Of a stretch of 64,000 nucleotides of DNA, positions 51,463 to 59,879 are shown in pieces. Position 1 is the first letter of the stretch; every line of letters begins with the position of its first letter. The translations under genes and the position numbers were made by a program. Source of the stretch: Pseudaminobacter sp040045035 (GTDB taxonomy: Bacteria > Pseudomonadota > Alphaproteobacteria > Rhizobiales > Rhizobiaceae); assembly GCF_040045035.1 (NCBI RefSeq), contig NZ_JBDZDS010000004.1, forward strand, positions 186,001-250,000, in the 5' to 3' direction. The notes beneath the pieces were generated by a model. It saw only the letters and a list, made by a program, of their open reading frames with translations, did no database searches and had not been told where the DNA came from.

Positions 51463-51757
51463 CCTTGCCCGGTTCACCGACTTCGCCAGCCGCGTCGGCG
51501 CTGTAGCACCGGCCTGTAGCACCTGTAGCACCGTAGCACCTGCCGAGGTGATACAGGATTTAGATTGTAAAAACAACGCTGTAGCACTTGTAGCACCTGT
51601 AGCACCGCGAAATGACGATGACTGGCGGGAAAGTGACCTTCTCGACGCCTATGAAGAGCGCGCGGCGATCATGGAGTATGACGGCGGATTGCCTCGCTAC
51701 GAAGCCGAAGCACTTGCATGGAAGGAAGTCTTCGGCGATCGGGCCAAGGCAGCGTAA
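51455..51757 (+). CDS. Small protein whose gene contains iteron cluster 2
   Basis: The product has 100 residues from the ATG at 51455 (GGGAGG upstream), overlapping the helicase gene. Residues 15-50 are encoded by the repeated 9-mers and therefore read as low-complexity peptide (ACSTCSTVAPA, ALVAPVAPRN). The C-terminal half (WRESDLLDAYEERAAIMEYDG, PRYEAEALAWKEVFGD) is helical and looks genuinely conserved. Family unknown. Confidence 0.65.
   Translation: MPDLARFTDFASRVGAVAPACSTCSTVAPAEVIQDLDCKNNAVALVAPVAPRNDDDWRESDLLDAYEERAAIMEYDGGLPRYEAEALAWKEVFGDRAKAA
51502..51606. repeat. TGTAGCACC iteron cluster 2
   Basis: Perfect TGTAGCACC copies lie at 51502-51510, 51515-51523, 51524-51532, 51589-51597 and 51598-51606, with near copies at 51532-51540, 51547-51555 (inverted) and 51580-51588. 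It is the reverse complement of the cluster 1 unit. It follows the helicase gene, a normal position for an origin. Confidence 0.8.
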
Positions 51758-51806
51758 TACATCGGCAAATCCCTGAATTTCCTCGCCTTTTCAAGAATTA
51801 TTAATG

Positions 51807-51825
51807 CGGCCCTCGGGGCCGTTTT
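51807..51825 (+). terminator. Rho-independent terminator before the packaging module
   Basis: CGGCCC-TCG-GGGCCG followed by TTTT lies 49 bases after the small iteron-containing gene and 39 bases before the portal gene. Confidence 0.78.
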
Positions 51826-51863
51826 GCTTTGACCTATCGTAATTTCTGCGGCCATTTTCGGCC

Positions 51864-53051
51864 ATGCAGATATGGCCGTTCACCCGCAAAGCTCCAGTTG
51901 AGCAGAAGTCACTCGCCGAACCTGATGGCGAGCTTCTAGCCCTGTTCACCGGTATTACGCCGGGGGCCGGGATCAGCGCCGCCGCCGCCCTGACGGTGCC
52001 GGCCGTCGCCGCCGCCGTCCGCGTCATCTCCGAGGCCGCTGCCTCGCTCCACATTCGCGTTCTGCGCACCGATGGCGGGAAGCAAGAGGACGACCAGGCG
52101 CATCCGGTGTTCAAGCTGTTGCGCGGCGACGTGAACGACTGGACCAGCGGTTATGAGCTGATCCGCGACCTGGTTGCCGAGGCGTTGACCCGTGACGCTG
52201 GCGGCATGGCCTGGGTGAACCGTGTGAACGGCAAGCCGGCCGAGATCATCCACTACGATCCCGCCGTCATCTCCGTCGAGTATGCCGACACGCGCGAGCC
52301 CAAATATCGCCTGAGCAATCGGCCGGTTCCGGCATCGGACATCATCCACCTGCGCGGCCCATTCTCGCGTTGCGCGCTGACGCTGGCGCGGGAGGCGATT
52401 GTCACCGCCCATGTCATGGAGGCCCATGCTTCCCGCCTGTTCAAGAACGGCGCGCGGCCCGGTGGCGTCATCGAGTTCCCGAAAGGGCTGGGCGACGAGG
52501 GCCTGAAGAAGATGAAGGCGGCATGGCGTGCCGCTCATGAGGGCGCCGAGAATGCCGGCAAGACCGCGATCCTTTGGGACGGCGCGCAATTCAAGGCGAT
52601 GACGCTCAATTCGACCGATGCGCAGTTCCTCGAGCTGCGAAAGTTCCAGATCCTCGAAATTGCCCGCGCCTTCCGCGTCCCGCCCTCGATGCTGTTCGAG
52701 CTCGATCGGGCAACATGGTCGAACTCGGAACAGATGGGTTTTGAGTTCCTGACCTACACGCTGGAGCCGTGGCTTCAGGCGCTGGAGGCTACGCTGTCCC
52801 GCGCCCTGTTCGCGCCCGAGGAACGCGGCACCTATCGCATTCTGTTCGACCGCGACGACCTGACCAGGGCGAGCCTGACGGAACGGGCAACGGCCATTTC
52901 CAGCCTGATCAGCGCCCGCGTGCTCAATCCGAACGAGGGCCGCGCCTGGATCGATCTGGCTCCCTATCCAGGCGGCACCGAGTTCGCCAATCCGCACATC
53001 ACCGTTTCGACCCGCACCACCGGGCCGGCGCTGCCGAAGGATGGTCAGTAA
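51864..53051 (+). CDS. Phage portal protein (HK97 family)
   Basis: This 395-residue protein forms the dodecameric ring through which DNA enters the head. Family marks are TVPAVAAAVRVISEAAASL, HPVFKLLRGDVNDWTSGYEL, DIIHLRGPF, the long helix of EARASRLF/GARPGGVIEFP, and IARAFRVPPSMLFELDRATWSNSEQ. It is intact and first in the head module. Its stop overlaps the protease start. Confidence 0.93.
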   Translation: MQIWPFTRKAPVEQKSLAEPDGELLALFTGITPGAGISAAAALTVPAVAAAVRVISEAAASLHIRVLRTDGGKQEDDQAHPVFKLLRGDVNDWTSGYELIRDLVAEALTRDAGGMAWVNRVNGKPAEIIHYDPAVISVEYADTREPKYRLSNRPVPASDIIHLRGPFSRCALTLAREAIVTAHVMEAHASRLFKNGARPGGVIEFPKGLGDEGLKKMKAAWRAAHEGAENAGKTAILWDGAQFKAMTLNSTDAQFLELRKFQILEIARAFRVPPSMLFELDRATWSNSEQMGFEFLTYTLEPWLQALEATLSRALFAPEERGTYRILFDRDDLTRASLTERATAISSLISARVLNPNEGRAWIDLAPYPGGTEFANPHITVSTRTTGPALPKDGQ

Positions 53052-53554
53052 TGGATCGCCTCTTCATCGAAACCAAGATCATCGGCGACGACGCTGGGGC
53101 CATCTCTGGCTTGGCGTGGAAGTTCGGCGTGCCAGATCGCATCGGCGATATGATCGAGCCAGGCGCGTTCAAGGGTGCCAAGCTGCCCCTGCCGATGCTG
53201 TTCGGCCACGACATGAATGATCCTATCGGCACCTGGGACAGCGCCGAGGAAAAGGCGGACGGCTTGCATATCACCGGCAAGCTGCTGGTGGATGACGTGG
53301 CCCGCGCTCGCGAGGTCCGTGCCCTGGTGAAATCCGGCGCGGTGCGCGGCTTGTCGATCGGCTTCATCACCAAGCAGGCCAGCGCCCGCCCAGGCGGCGG
53401 CCGCACAATCAAATCCCTCGAATTGCTGGAGGCGTCTTTGGTGACGATCCCCATGCATTCCGGCGCGAAGGTGACTTCGGCCAAGTCGGCAGTTTCGGCG
53501 CTCGGCGTTGCCGCTGCCATCAACCGGGCGGCGGCCCATTTCGCAAGGAGATAA
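53051..53554 (+). CDS. HK97-type prohead protease
   Basis: This 167-residue serine protease processes the capsid precursor. The His is in PMLFGHDMNDPIGTW and the Ser in AVRGLSIGFITKQA, with GRTIKSLELLEASLVTIPM downstream. The start at 53051 overlaps the portal stop. Confidence 0.92.
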   Translation: MDRLFIETKIIGDDAGAISGLAWKFGVPDRIGDMIEPGAFKGAKLPLPMLFGHDMNDPIGTWDSAEEKADGLHITGKLLVDDVARAREVRALVKSGAVRGLSIGFITKQASARPGGGRTIKSLELLEASLVTIPMHSGAKVTSAKSAVSALGVAAAINRAAAHFARR

Positions 53555-53556
53555 CC

Positions 53557-54723
53557 ATGCGACACGTCAACAAACAGGCGCTCGCCCGCGCCATCGAGTT
53601 CAAGGGCGAAGAAGACGATCCGGCCGGCATCGTCACCAAGGCGCTGGAGGATTTCCAGAAGACGGTGGACGATCGGCTGAAGGCGGTTGAGGGCAAGGGC
53701 ATCGATCCCAAGCTGACCGAACGTCTCGACAAGATCGAGGCCAAGGTGAACCGACCCAGCACGGAAGGCCACGACAAGACCGAGATCACGCCGGAACAGA
53801 AGGCGTTCGGCGCCTATATCCGTCGTGGTGATGCCGGCCTTGCCGATGAAGACCGCAAGGCGCTTGTCGTCGGCACCGACGCCACGGCCGGCTATCTGGC
53901 CCCGACCACGTTCGGTTCGGAAATCCTGAAGGCGCTTCGCGAATACAGCCCGATCCGCCAGTATGCCAAGGTCATCACGATTAGCGGCCGCGATGTCCGC
54001 TATCCGCGCCGCATCGGCTCGACCGCCGCGACGTGGGTGGCAGAGGTCGCGGACCGCGACGAAAGCGCACCGTCCTACGAACAGGTGACGCTCACCCCCT
54101 ATGAACTGGCGACCTTCGTGGAAGTGTCCCGCCAGCTTCTGGAGGACAACACCTATAACCTCGAAGGCGAGCTTGCCTCCGACCTGGCCGAAAGCTTTGC
54201 CATCGCGGAAGCCACGGCCTTTGTGGCTGGCAACGGCACCGGCAAGCCCAAGGGTATCCTGTCGGCGACCGGTATCGCGACCGTGCTTTCCGGCAAGGCG
54301 GCCACTCTTGGCGACAACCCCGGCGACACGCTGATCGATGTGTTCGCGGCGGTCCCGACCTTGCACGCTCAGAATGGCGCATGGGCGATGAACCGCAAGA
54401 CGCTGGCGGCGCTCAAGAAGGTCAAGGACACGACCGGGCAATACCTGTGGCAGCCGTCCCTGCGTGACGGTGCGCCCTCGACGCTGCTGGGCCGTCCGGT
54501 GATCGAGATGGTCGATATGCCCGACATTGCGGCCAATGCCTTCCCGATCGTGTTCGGCGACTGGTCCGGTTATCGCATCGTTGATCGCGTCGACATGTCG
54601 ATCCTGTCGGACCCGTACACCCGCGCCAAGAACGGCATCAACGTCTTCCATGCGCGCAAGCGTGTGGGTGGCGACGTCACCAATCCCGACCGCTTCGTGA
54701 AGCTGAAGATCGCGGCGAGCTAA
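53557..54723 (+). CDS. HK97-type major capsid protein
   Basis: This 388-residue capsid has an N-terminal helical delta domain (residues 1-80, FQKTVDDRLKAVEGKG) that the protease should remove. The HK97 core follows: GTDATAGYLAPTTFGSEILKAL, SPIRQYAKVITISGRDVRYP, VEVSRQLLEDN and FVAGNGTGKPKGIL, ending in FHARKRVGGDVTNPDRFVKLKI. It is unrelated at sight to the element 1 capsid fusion. Confidence 0.94.
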   Translation: MRHVNKQALARAIEFKGEEDDPAGIVTKALEDFQKTVDDRLKAVEGKGIDPKLTERLDKIEAKVNRPSTEGHDKTEITPEQKAFGAYIRRGDAGLADEDRKALVVGTDATAGYLAPTTFGSEILKALREYSPIRQYAKVITISGRDVRYPRRIGSTAATWVAEVADRDESAPSYEQVTLTPYELATFVEVSRQLLEDNTYNLEGELASDLAESFAIAEATAFVAGNGTGKPKGILSATGIATVLSGKAATLGDNPGDTLIDVFAAVPTLHAQNGAWAMNRKTLAALKKVKDTTGQYLWQPSLRDGAPSTLLGRPVIEMVDMPDIAANAFPIVFGDWSGYRIVDRVDMSILSDPYTRAKNGINVFHARKRVGGDVTNPDRFVKLKIAAS

Positions 54724-54918
54724 GTTCAGGGCGGCAGTCATTGAGGGCGATGCGGTCTGTCCGACAACGAGAAGAAACCTCCCTGCCGCCACCGGGAAAC
54801 CGGCATTTGAGGGGTCAAGGTTTGCAAGATCGCGAGCACCAACCGGAGACCACCGGTCAAGGGCTCATCGGGAGAGGCACGCCCTGCGCTGTCTCTCCCG
54901 CCTATTGAGGGTAAAGCC

Positions 54919-55284
54919 ATGCCAGTGAAGCCACCAAAGATATGCGGATGCGGTCACCGTATCGCTGCCGGCGTTCGTTGCCCTTGCGAGCAGAGACGGG
55001 CGCGGCAGGCCCAGGCACGCAATGACCAGCGGCGCGGAACGGCTCACCAGCGCGGCTACACCAAGGATTGGGACAGGGAAGCGAAGGCGTTCCTGTCTCT
55101 GCCCGTCAATCGCCTGTGTACTTGTGGCTGTGGTCGCATCGCCAACGTGGTGGATCACAAGATCGCTCATAAGGGCGACATGCGCCTGTTCTGGGATCGG
55201 TCGAACTGGCAGCCGATGGCCCGTGGCTGCAACAGCCGGAAGAACGTCAGGCACGAAGGAGGCTTCGGCAATGCGATCCGATGA
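54919..55284 (+). CDS. HNH endonuclease
   Basis: This 121-residue protein has four Cys pairs (CGCGHRIAAGVRCPC; CTCGCGR) and an HNH-type core: NVVDHKIAHKGD, then DRSNWQPMARGCNSRK. HNH proteins near terminase genes assist packaging cleavage in HK97-type phages and cf-PICIs. It follows a 195-base spacer in which no gene is supported. Confidence 0.9.
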   Translation: MPVKPPKICGCGHRIAAGVRCPCEQRRARQAQARNDQRRGTAHQRGYTKDWDREAKAFLSLPVNRLCTCGCGRIANVVDHKIAHKGDMRLFWDRSNWQPMARGCNSRKNVRHEGGFGNAIR

Positions 55285-55399
55285 CCGGGGGGTGGTCATC
55301 AACTTTGAGCGAATGCCGGGAGACCAGCGCCCCCCATTCGCGCGTGATTTTCCCGAAATGGGATTTTTGATGATCGGTTCGAAAAGGTTCGTTCAATGA
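55271..55399 (+). CDS. Possible small protein upstream of the connector gene
   Basis: A 42-codon frame from ATG 55271 overlaps the HNH stop and ends by overlapping the connector start (ATGA at 55396). It reads VVINFERMPGDQRPPFARDF and MGFLMIGSKRF. The coupling on both sides suggests it is translated, but I know no homologue. Confidence 0.4.
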   Translation: MRSDDRGVVINFERMPGDQRPPFARDFPEMGFLMIGSKRFVQ

Positions 55400-55689
55400 T
55401 CGTGAACGTTGAAACTCTCAAAGAGCAAATCGTCGTTGATATCGATGATGATGACGCCCTGATCGAGCGCAAGATTGCCGCCGCCCAGGATCACATCGAG
55501 CGGCAACTCGGCTTCAAGATCGAGGAAGAATATCCCTCGGGAGTTCCGGCCGCGTTGGTCGAGGCCGTCTGTCAGCTTGTCGGACACTGGTACGAAAACC
55601 GCGAAGCAACCGCCATCGGCGTGAGCGTTCAGGAATTGCCGTTCAGCGTTGCCGACATCGTGCGGGAATACCGCAACTGGAGCTGGTGA
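55396..55689 (+). CDS. Head-tail connector protein (gp6-like)
   Basis: This 97-residue helical protein matches gp6-type connectors: VETLKEQIVVDIDDDDALIERKIAAAQDHIERQLG, then VPAALVEAVCQLVGHWYENREA and SVADIVREYRNW. It should join the portal to the head-closure adaptor. Confidence 0.88.
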   Translation: MIVNVETLKEQIVVDIDDDDALIERKIAAAQDHIERQLGFKIEEEYPSGVPAALVEAVCQLVGHWYENREATAIGVSVQELPFSVADIVREYRNWSW

Positions 55690-55690
55690 C

Positions 55691-56005
55691 ATGCGCGCCG
55701 GCACGCTTGATCGCGAGATCGTCCTTGTTCGCGAGGAAGAGATCGGGCGCAATCCCTACAATGAACCGATCTACGGCACGACCGAAACGCCCTTGCGGGC
55801 ATCGATGCAACAGCAATCAGGCAAGGAATATCTAGCGGCCGGTCAAGTCGGTGCCGCGCGACAGGTGGTATTCCGCATCCGCTGGATCGCGAATGTCAGC
55901 GTGACCAATTCCGTCCAGTACGCCGAGACCGAGTTCAACATTCAGGAAGTCCGCGAGATCGGCCGTCGCCGTGGCCTGGAGCTTCATTGCGTGGGTGCAG
56001 GCTGA
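55691..56005 (+). CDS. Head closure / head-tail adaptor protein
   Basis: The product has 104 residues from the ATG at 55691. Family marks: MRAGTLDREIVLVREE, PLRASMQQQSGKEYLAAGQV, VVFRIRWIANVSVTNSV. In phages it closes the head and is the docking surface for the tail. In an element without tail genes it would have to fit a helper-phage tail. Confidence 0.88.
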   Translation: MRAGTLDREIVLVREEEIGRNPYNEPIYGTTETPLRASMQQQSGKEYLAAGQVGAARQVVFRIRWIANVSVTNSVQYAETEFNIQEVREIGRRRGLELHCVGAG

Positions 56006-56430
56006 TGCGCGGCGTCAAACCTCATCTTGTGGTCGATAACTCGGCCATCGCAAAAGCTCCCGGCATTCCGGCCTGGCTGTCTGCCGACGCCAAGCGGGAA
56101 TGGAAGCGCGTCGTGCCGATCCTTGTCGAGCGCCGCATTCTGACGACTGCCGACCTTGGATCGCTGGAGAATTATTGCACGGCCATCGGGCAGGTGCGGG
56201 AGATGGAGCGCCACCTTCAGGAACACGGCCACGTCTTCGAAGCCTTCAAGGATACCGAGGACGGCATTGTCAGCACTGGCATGAAGCGCAACCCGGCCGT
56301 CGGCATCCAGTCCGACGCCATGACGCGGGCAAGGTTGCTGGCTGCCGAGCTTGGCCTGACGCCTGTGTCTCGCTCCCGGCCTGCTGTTCGCGGCGAGAGT
56401 GCCGGCGACAATCTGGACTTCCTCGGATGA
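56005..56430 (+). CDS. terS: Terminase small subunit (P27 family)
   Basis: This 141-residue DNA-recognition subunit has PGIPAWLSADAKREWKRVVPIL, LTTADLGSLENYCTAIGQVREME and GIQSDAMTRARLLAAELGLTP, typical of P27-family TerS. It should recognise the element packaging site. Both ends overlap neighbours. Confidence 0.9.
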   Translation: MRGVKPHLVVDNSAIAKAPGIPAWLSADAKREWKRVVPILVERRILTTADLGSLENYCTAIGQVREMERHLQEHGHVFEAFKDTEDGIVSTGMKRNPAVGIQSDAMTRARLLAAELGLTPVSRSRPAVRGESAGDNLDFLG

Positions 56431-58097
56431 TGGAAGCTCCGAAAACATATCCCGCATGGGTGTTCGACAATTCGGAAATCCCCGATCCGTTCTGCTATGG
56501 CGAGCGGGCGGTGAATTTCCTGCGTCACTTGAAGCACCCCAAGAGCCTCAGGAAGGGGAGGCAGTTCGCACTTGATCCGTGGATGGAGCGGATCATCCGT
56601 CGCGTCTATGGCCCGCGCCATGAGGACGGCACCCGCGTCGTCAAGACCGTGTTCGCCATGATCCCGCGCGGCAATCGTAAGACCACGCTGGGCGCGGCGC
56701 TGACCTTGCTGCATTCGATCGGCCCCGAGCGCACGCCGGGCGGTCAGGTCATCTGTGCCGCCGCCGACAAGAAGCAGGCCCGCATTGCCTTCGAGGAGGC
56801 TATCAGCGTCATTCGCGAGGATCGCCGGCTGATCCCGCTGGTCGAGGCCCAGGACTATCGCAACCGCCTGACCGACAAGCGCAGCGGCACCGTGGTCGAG
56901 GCGATCAGCGCCGATGCCAAGACCCAGCATGGCCGCACGCCGACCATGACCTTGATGGACGAGCTGCATTCTTGGCCGAAGCGCGACCTATGGGAAGCGC
57001 TGAAAACCGGCCTGCTGAAAACGGCCGGCTCGCTCAACGTCATCATCACCACGGCCGGCCGAGGGCAGGAAAACATCGCCTTCGAGACCTACGCCTATGC
57101 CCGCAAGGTGGCGCTGGGCGAGATTGATGACCCGGCGACGCTGCCGATCATTTTCGAAGCCCCGCCCGATTGCGACTGGCGCGACGAAGCGGTCTGGCAC
57201 CTGGTCAATCCCGGCTTGCGTCATGGCTATCCCGATCTGGACGGACTGCGCCAGTACGCGAGGGAAGCCGAGAACCGCCCCGGCGACCGCGAGAGCTTCC
57301 GCCAGCTCAATCTCAACATCTGGCTTGACCATTCCGCCGATCCGTTCATCGACATGGCGGTCTATGACCTGACGGCAAAGCCGGTCCCGGTGCCGGAAGG
57401 TGCGCCGTGCTGGATCGGCGTTGATATGTCGAGCACCACGGACTTGACGGCCGTGGTCGCCTGTGTGGTCGACGAGGACGAGAATTGTCACATCGTCCCG
57501 CATTTCTTCGTGCCTGGCGACAATCTCAGGCTCAGAGCAGAGCGTGACGGCGTTCCCTATCCGCTGTGGGCAGAACAGGGCTTCATCACCGCCACGCCAG
57601 GCAACGTGATTGACTATCGCGCCGTCGAGCAGTGCATCCGCGACCTGTGTGATCGCTTCGACGCTCGCGAGATCGATTTCGATGCCGCCTATGCGCAAGC
57701 TGTCATGGGACCGCTCACCGATGACGGCTATCCCGTCGCCACGCTACGCCAGGGCTGGGTGACGCAATCGCCGGCCTTGAACGAGTTGGAGCGCGTCATC
57801 CTCGCCGGCCGCTTCCTGCATGGTGGGCACCCCGTCCTGCGCTGGTGCTTCGATAATGTGGCGATCCACACCGACAGCGCCGGCAACCGCACCATGCACA
57901 AGGGCAAATCCACCGATCGCATCGACGGGGCCGTCGCCTCGTGGATGGCCGTTTCCCGCGCCGTCGCCAGTGAGGCCAAGTCCATCTACGATTCCGAGAC
58001 GTGGTGTGGGGTACTGCTCGTTCTGGCACAGGTCGCGTTTGGCACTGATCGACCGCAAGGCCTTACGCAGCAAGGCTTTGAGGCCCCAAGCCGGTGA
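56427..58097 (+). CDS. terL: Terminase large subunit with C-terminus replaced by Mu-like DNA
   Basis: The start is ATG 56427 (overlap with terS). The ATPase has FAMIPRGNRKTTLGAAL (Walker A) and MTLMDELHSW (Walker B); the nuclease has WIGVDMSSTTDLTAVV, FDAAYAQAVM and STDRIDGAVASWMA. Native sequence runs 526 codons to 58004 (SIYDSET). From 58005 the frame continues through the left end of element 3 for 31 codons to a stop at 58097. Only about the last ten native residues should be missing, so activity may or may not survive. Confidence 0.88.
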   Translation: MMEAPKTYPAWVFDNSEIPDPFCYGERAVNFLRHLKHPKSLRKGRQFALDPWMERIIRRVYGPRHEDGTRVVKTVFAMIPRGNRKTTLGAALTLLHSIGPERTPGGQVICAAADKKQARIAFEEAISVIREDRRLIPLVEAQDYRNRLTDKRSGTVVEAISADAKTQHGRTPTMTLMDELHSWPKRDLWEALKTGLLKTAGSLNVIITTAGRGQENIAFETYAYARKVALGEIDDPATLPIIFEAPPDCDWRDEAVWHLVNPGLRHGYPDLDGLRQYAREAENRPGDRESFRQLNLNIWLDHSADPFIDMAVYDLTAKPVPVPEGAPCWIGVDMSSTTDLTAVVACVVDEDENCHIVPHFFVPGDNLRLRAERDGVPYPLWAEQGFITATPGNVIDYRAVEQCIRDLCDRFDAREIDFDAAYAQAVMGPLTDDGYPVATLRQGWVTQSPALNELERVILAGRFLHGGHPVLRWCFDNVAIHTDSAGNRTMHKGKSTDRIDGAVASWMAVSRAVASEAKSIYDSETWCGVLLVLAQVAFGTDRPQGLTQQGFEAPSR

Positions 58098-58363
58098 AAA
58101 CCGCCGTGAGCGAAAATGGGCAGGTTTAAGCAGGTATTGAACACAAACGGCGCGGCATTTGGCACAAGGTGGAGCGCGGCGCGCGGTTCGATGCTCAATC
58201 TAACCAGGCGCGCCGCTCATTTAATACCCGGGGCAAGAAGGTAGCGCGGCAAAAGCCACCACACTTGCCGCCAGATCATCTCCAACACTGAGCCACATCC
58301 GGCCGAGTGATTTTCGCGCAAGGTATGCCGGAAAGGCTAGAGCGGTGAGCGTCCGAACGATTC
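58047..58363. other. Left-end region of element 3; no gene
   Basis: This 317-base stretch, apart from the terL read-through to 58097, holds no supported gene. It has a TTTGGCAC site at 58158-58165 and GC-rich GCGCGGCGCGCG (58169 area), as at the ends of element 1. Confidence 0.5.
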
Positions 58364-59047
58364 TCAGGCCCGGCGTTTGCTAGACGAACCGGATGTCGGC
58401 GGCTTGCGCAGTTCTTCCCGTATCTCGTCGATCACGGTGGCTACCATCGCAAGGCGGCGATCCTTGTTCGGCGTGAACCGCATGATGCGGTATGAATGCT
58501 CGACAGCGAGATTGAACAGGTCGAGCGGGGCAATACGGGCATTCTCTGCCTTGTAGACCACCAATATCTCTTCCGACAGCTTGGCGGCGAGGTCGAAGTG
58601 CTCAGTCGCCTGGGCGATTTCCCGCTCGACTGCGGGGCGCTCCTGATACGAAGCGCGATCGACCATCTTGCGGGTTTCATCGCGGATTTGGTCCAAAAAA
58701 GCTTGCTCTGCCTCATTGGCAACGACCAACCGACTGTCCTCGACCTTCCCTGATCGTGGGCCTTGCGGATCGCGCGCCGCGAGGCCAGCGGTCAGACGCT
58801 GGAGAAGTGCTTGCGGGTCCGTCGCTGCCCTGCGCATCTCGCCTTCGCCCTCTGCGAGCCATTCAATCCGCACGTTCAGCGCTTCCGCAGTCATCACAAG
58901 GTTCGAAAGCGTGGGTTCAGAATAGCCGCCGGTCCACTTTTTTATCGTGGAGACGGCAATGCCGGTCGAATCGGAAAGCTTCTGAATGGTGATTCGCTGC
59001 TGCTTAAGCGCCTGCTTCAGCCGGAAGGGGAAATCCTTACTGTTCAT
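58364..59047 (-). CDS. Phage repressor-like XRE protein
   Basis: The product has 227 residues. Residues 8-65 form a helix-turn-helix (LKQALKQQRITIQKLSDSTGIAVSTIKKWTGGY) with RIEWLAEGEGEM after it, as in CI-like prophage repressors. The C-terminal part is helical and does not look like a LexA-type peptidase. It is divergent from the Ner-like gene and probably maintains lysogeny. Confidence 0.82.
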   Translation of the reverse strand: MNSKDFPFRLKQALKQQRITIQKLSDSTGIAVSTIKKWTGGYSEPTLSNLVMTAEALNVRIEWLAEGEGEMRRAATDPQALLQRLTAGLAARDPQGPRSGKVEDSRLVVANEAEQAFLDQIRDETRKMVDRASYQERPAVEREIAQATEHFDLAAKLSEEILVVYKAENARIAPLDLFNLAVEHSYRIMRFTPNKDRRLAMVATVIDEIREELRKPPTSGSSSKRRA

Positions 59048-59052
59048 GTGAC

Positions 59053-59289
59053 GAACCGTAAGGCCGAAGCCCGTTGTGCTTTGAGCGGCTTTCAGTTCGC
59101 CAAGCCATTGAAATCATAAAAAGAATAACATTTGGAACCTTCGTCCTTACAGAAGGAACCGTAAGGTGTCCAATTGGCGTTGCAAAAGGATCATTATTTG
59201 ATACCTTAACTGTGTTCACAGCGGTAATCCCAACTGACTGATCCCCAAAAAAGGCCGGCGCACAACCGGCCCAGAAAAGGAACCCAACG
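59053..59289. promoter_or_regulatory. Divergent switch region of element 3
   Basis: GAACCGTAAGG occurs at 59053-59063 and 59156-59166, and CCTTAC (59145-59150) pairs with GTAAGG (59161-59166) as an inverted repeat. These are candidate repressor/Ner operators. A hairpin GGCCGG-CGCACAA-CCGGCC (59253-59271) lies just before the Ner-like start. Confidence 0.6.
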
Positions 59290-59631
59290 ATGACTAAGCG
59301 CTCCGTTGCGCGAACGCCTTCCGGCGACTGGCACCCCGAAGAAATCAAGGCCGCCGTCCGTATACAAAAAGACCCGGACGGCCGCCCCTGGTCGCTAGGC
59401 AGTCTGGCCATCGCTGCCGGCCTGCCGGAGCATGCCTGCCGCACCGCCCTTCGCGGATCGGATGCGAAGGGTGAAGCTGCGATCGCTATTCTGCTTGACC
59501 TGACGCCTCGCGACATCTGGCCGACGCGCTACGACCGGAACGGCGCACGCATCAACCCGCCTCGTCGTTCCGGCAATAGTTTTAGCCTAGGCGATGCCCC
59601 CCGTCATTGTGAAAATCAGGAGGCGGCGTGA
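59290..59631 (+). CDS. Ner-like DNA-binding protein
   Basis: This 113-residue protein has a winged helix typical of Ner/SfsB: WHPEEIKAAVRIQ, WSLGSLAIAAGLPEHACRTALRG, then GEAAIAILLDLTPRDIWPTRYD. In Mu, Ner shuts off early transcription. The AGG site precedes an ATG at 59290. Confidence 0.85.
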   Translation: MTKRSVARTPSGDWHPEEIKAAVRIQKDPDGRPWSLGSLAIAAGLPEHACRTALRGSDAKGEAAIAILLDLTPRDIWPTRYDRNGARINPPRRSGNSFSLGDAPRHCENQEAA

Positions 59632-59879
59632 ACATGGGCACCGACACTCGCCCCATGTTGGCCTTGCAGGCCGCGCGCCGTCTGGCGCGTGATCTGGAGA
59701 AGCGCAGGAATGTGATGGGTCTGACCCGCTTCGTCCTGTCCCAGCGGTTGCGGGTACCGGTCGACCTTTTGGAAAGGTGGGAGAACGGCCGCTCGTTTCC
59801 CAATGCGCCAGATCTGTTCGCCTGGGCGAAGGAGCTGGCCTTCGGCATCGTACTCGCCGACGCGGACGACCGCACATGA
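59628..59879 (+). CDS. Small HTH protein
   Basis: This 83-residue protein starts at GTG 59628 (ATG 59634 alternative), overlapping the Ner-like gene. It has an XRE-like fold (LTRFVLSQRLRVPVDLLERWENG). Probably a phage early regulator. Confidence 0.72.
   Translation: MNMGTDTRPMLALQAARRLARDLEKRRNVMGLTRFVLSQRLRVPVDLLERWENGRSFPNAPDLFAWAKELAFGIVLADADDRT

Larger units (their letters stand above)
41729..58004. mobile_element. Element 2: cf-PICI-like integrative element (visible part)
   Basis: It begins at the tRNA-Arg fragment and contains, in order, integrase, accessory genes with a TAC cassette, a divergent XRE switch, an AlpA-like protein, primase, DUF927 helicase, and a head-only packaging module ending in the large terminase. 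Tail, baseplate, lysis and late-regulator genes are absent. This matches capsid-forming phage-inducible chromosomal islands, which build their own capsid and borrow helper tails. A Mu-like prophage interrupts it at 58005, so its right end and attR should lie beyond the window. Confidence 0.75.

Noticed and set aside
41729..58004. Element 2 as a complete temperate prophage
   Set aside because: Head and DNA-packaging genes are present but no tail, baseplate, holin or lysin; terminase is last, with no late genes before the interruption.
51864..58004. Head module as a gene transfer agent
   Set aside because: It is linked to an integrase, attachment site, primase and AlpA-like gene, and lacks the tail genes of the rhodobacterial-type agent.
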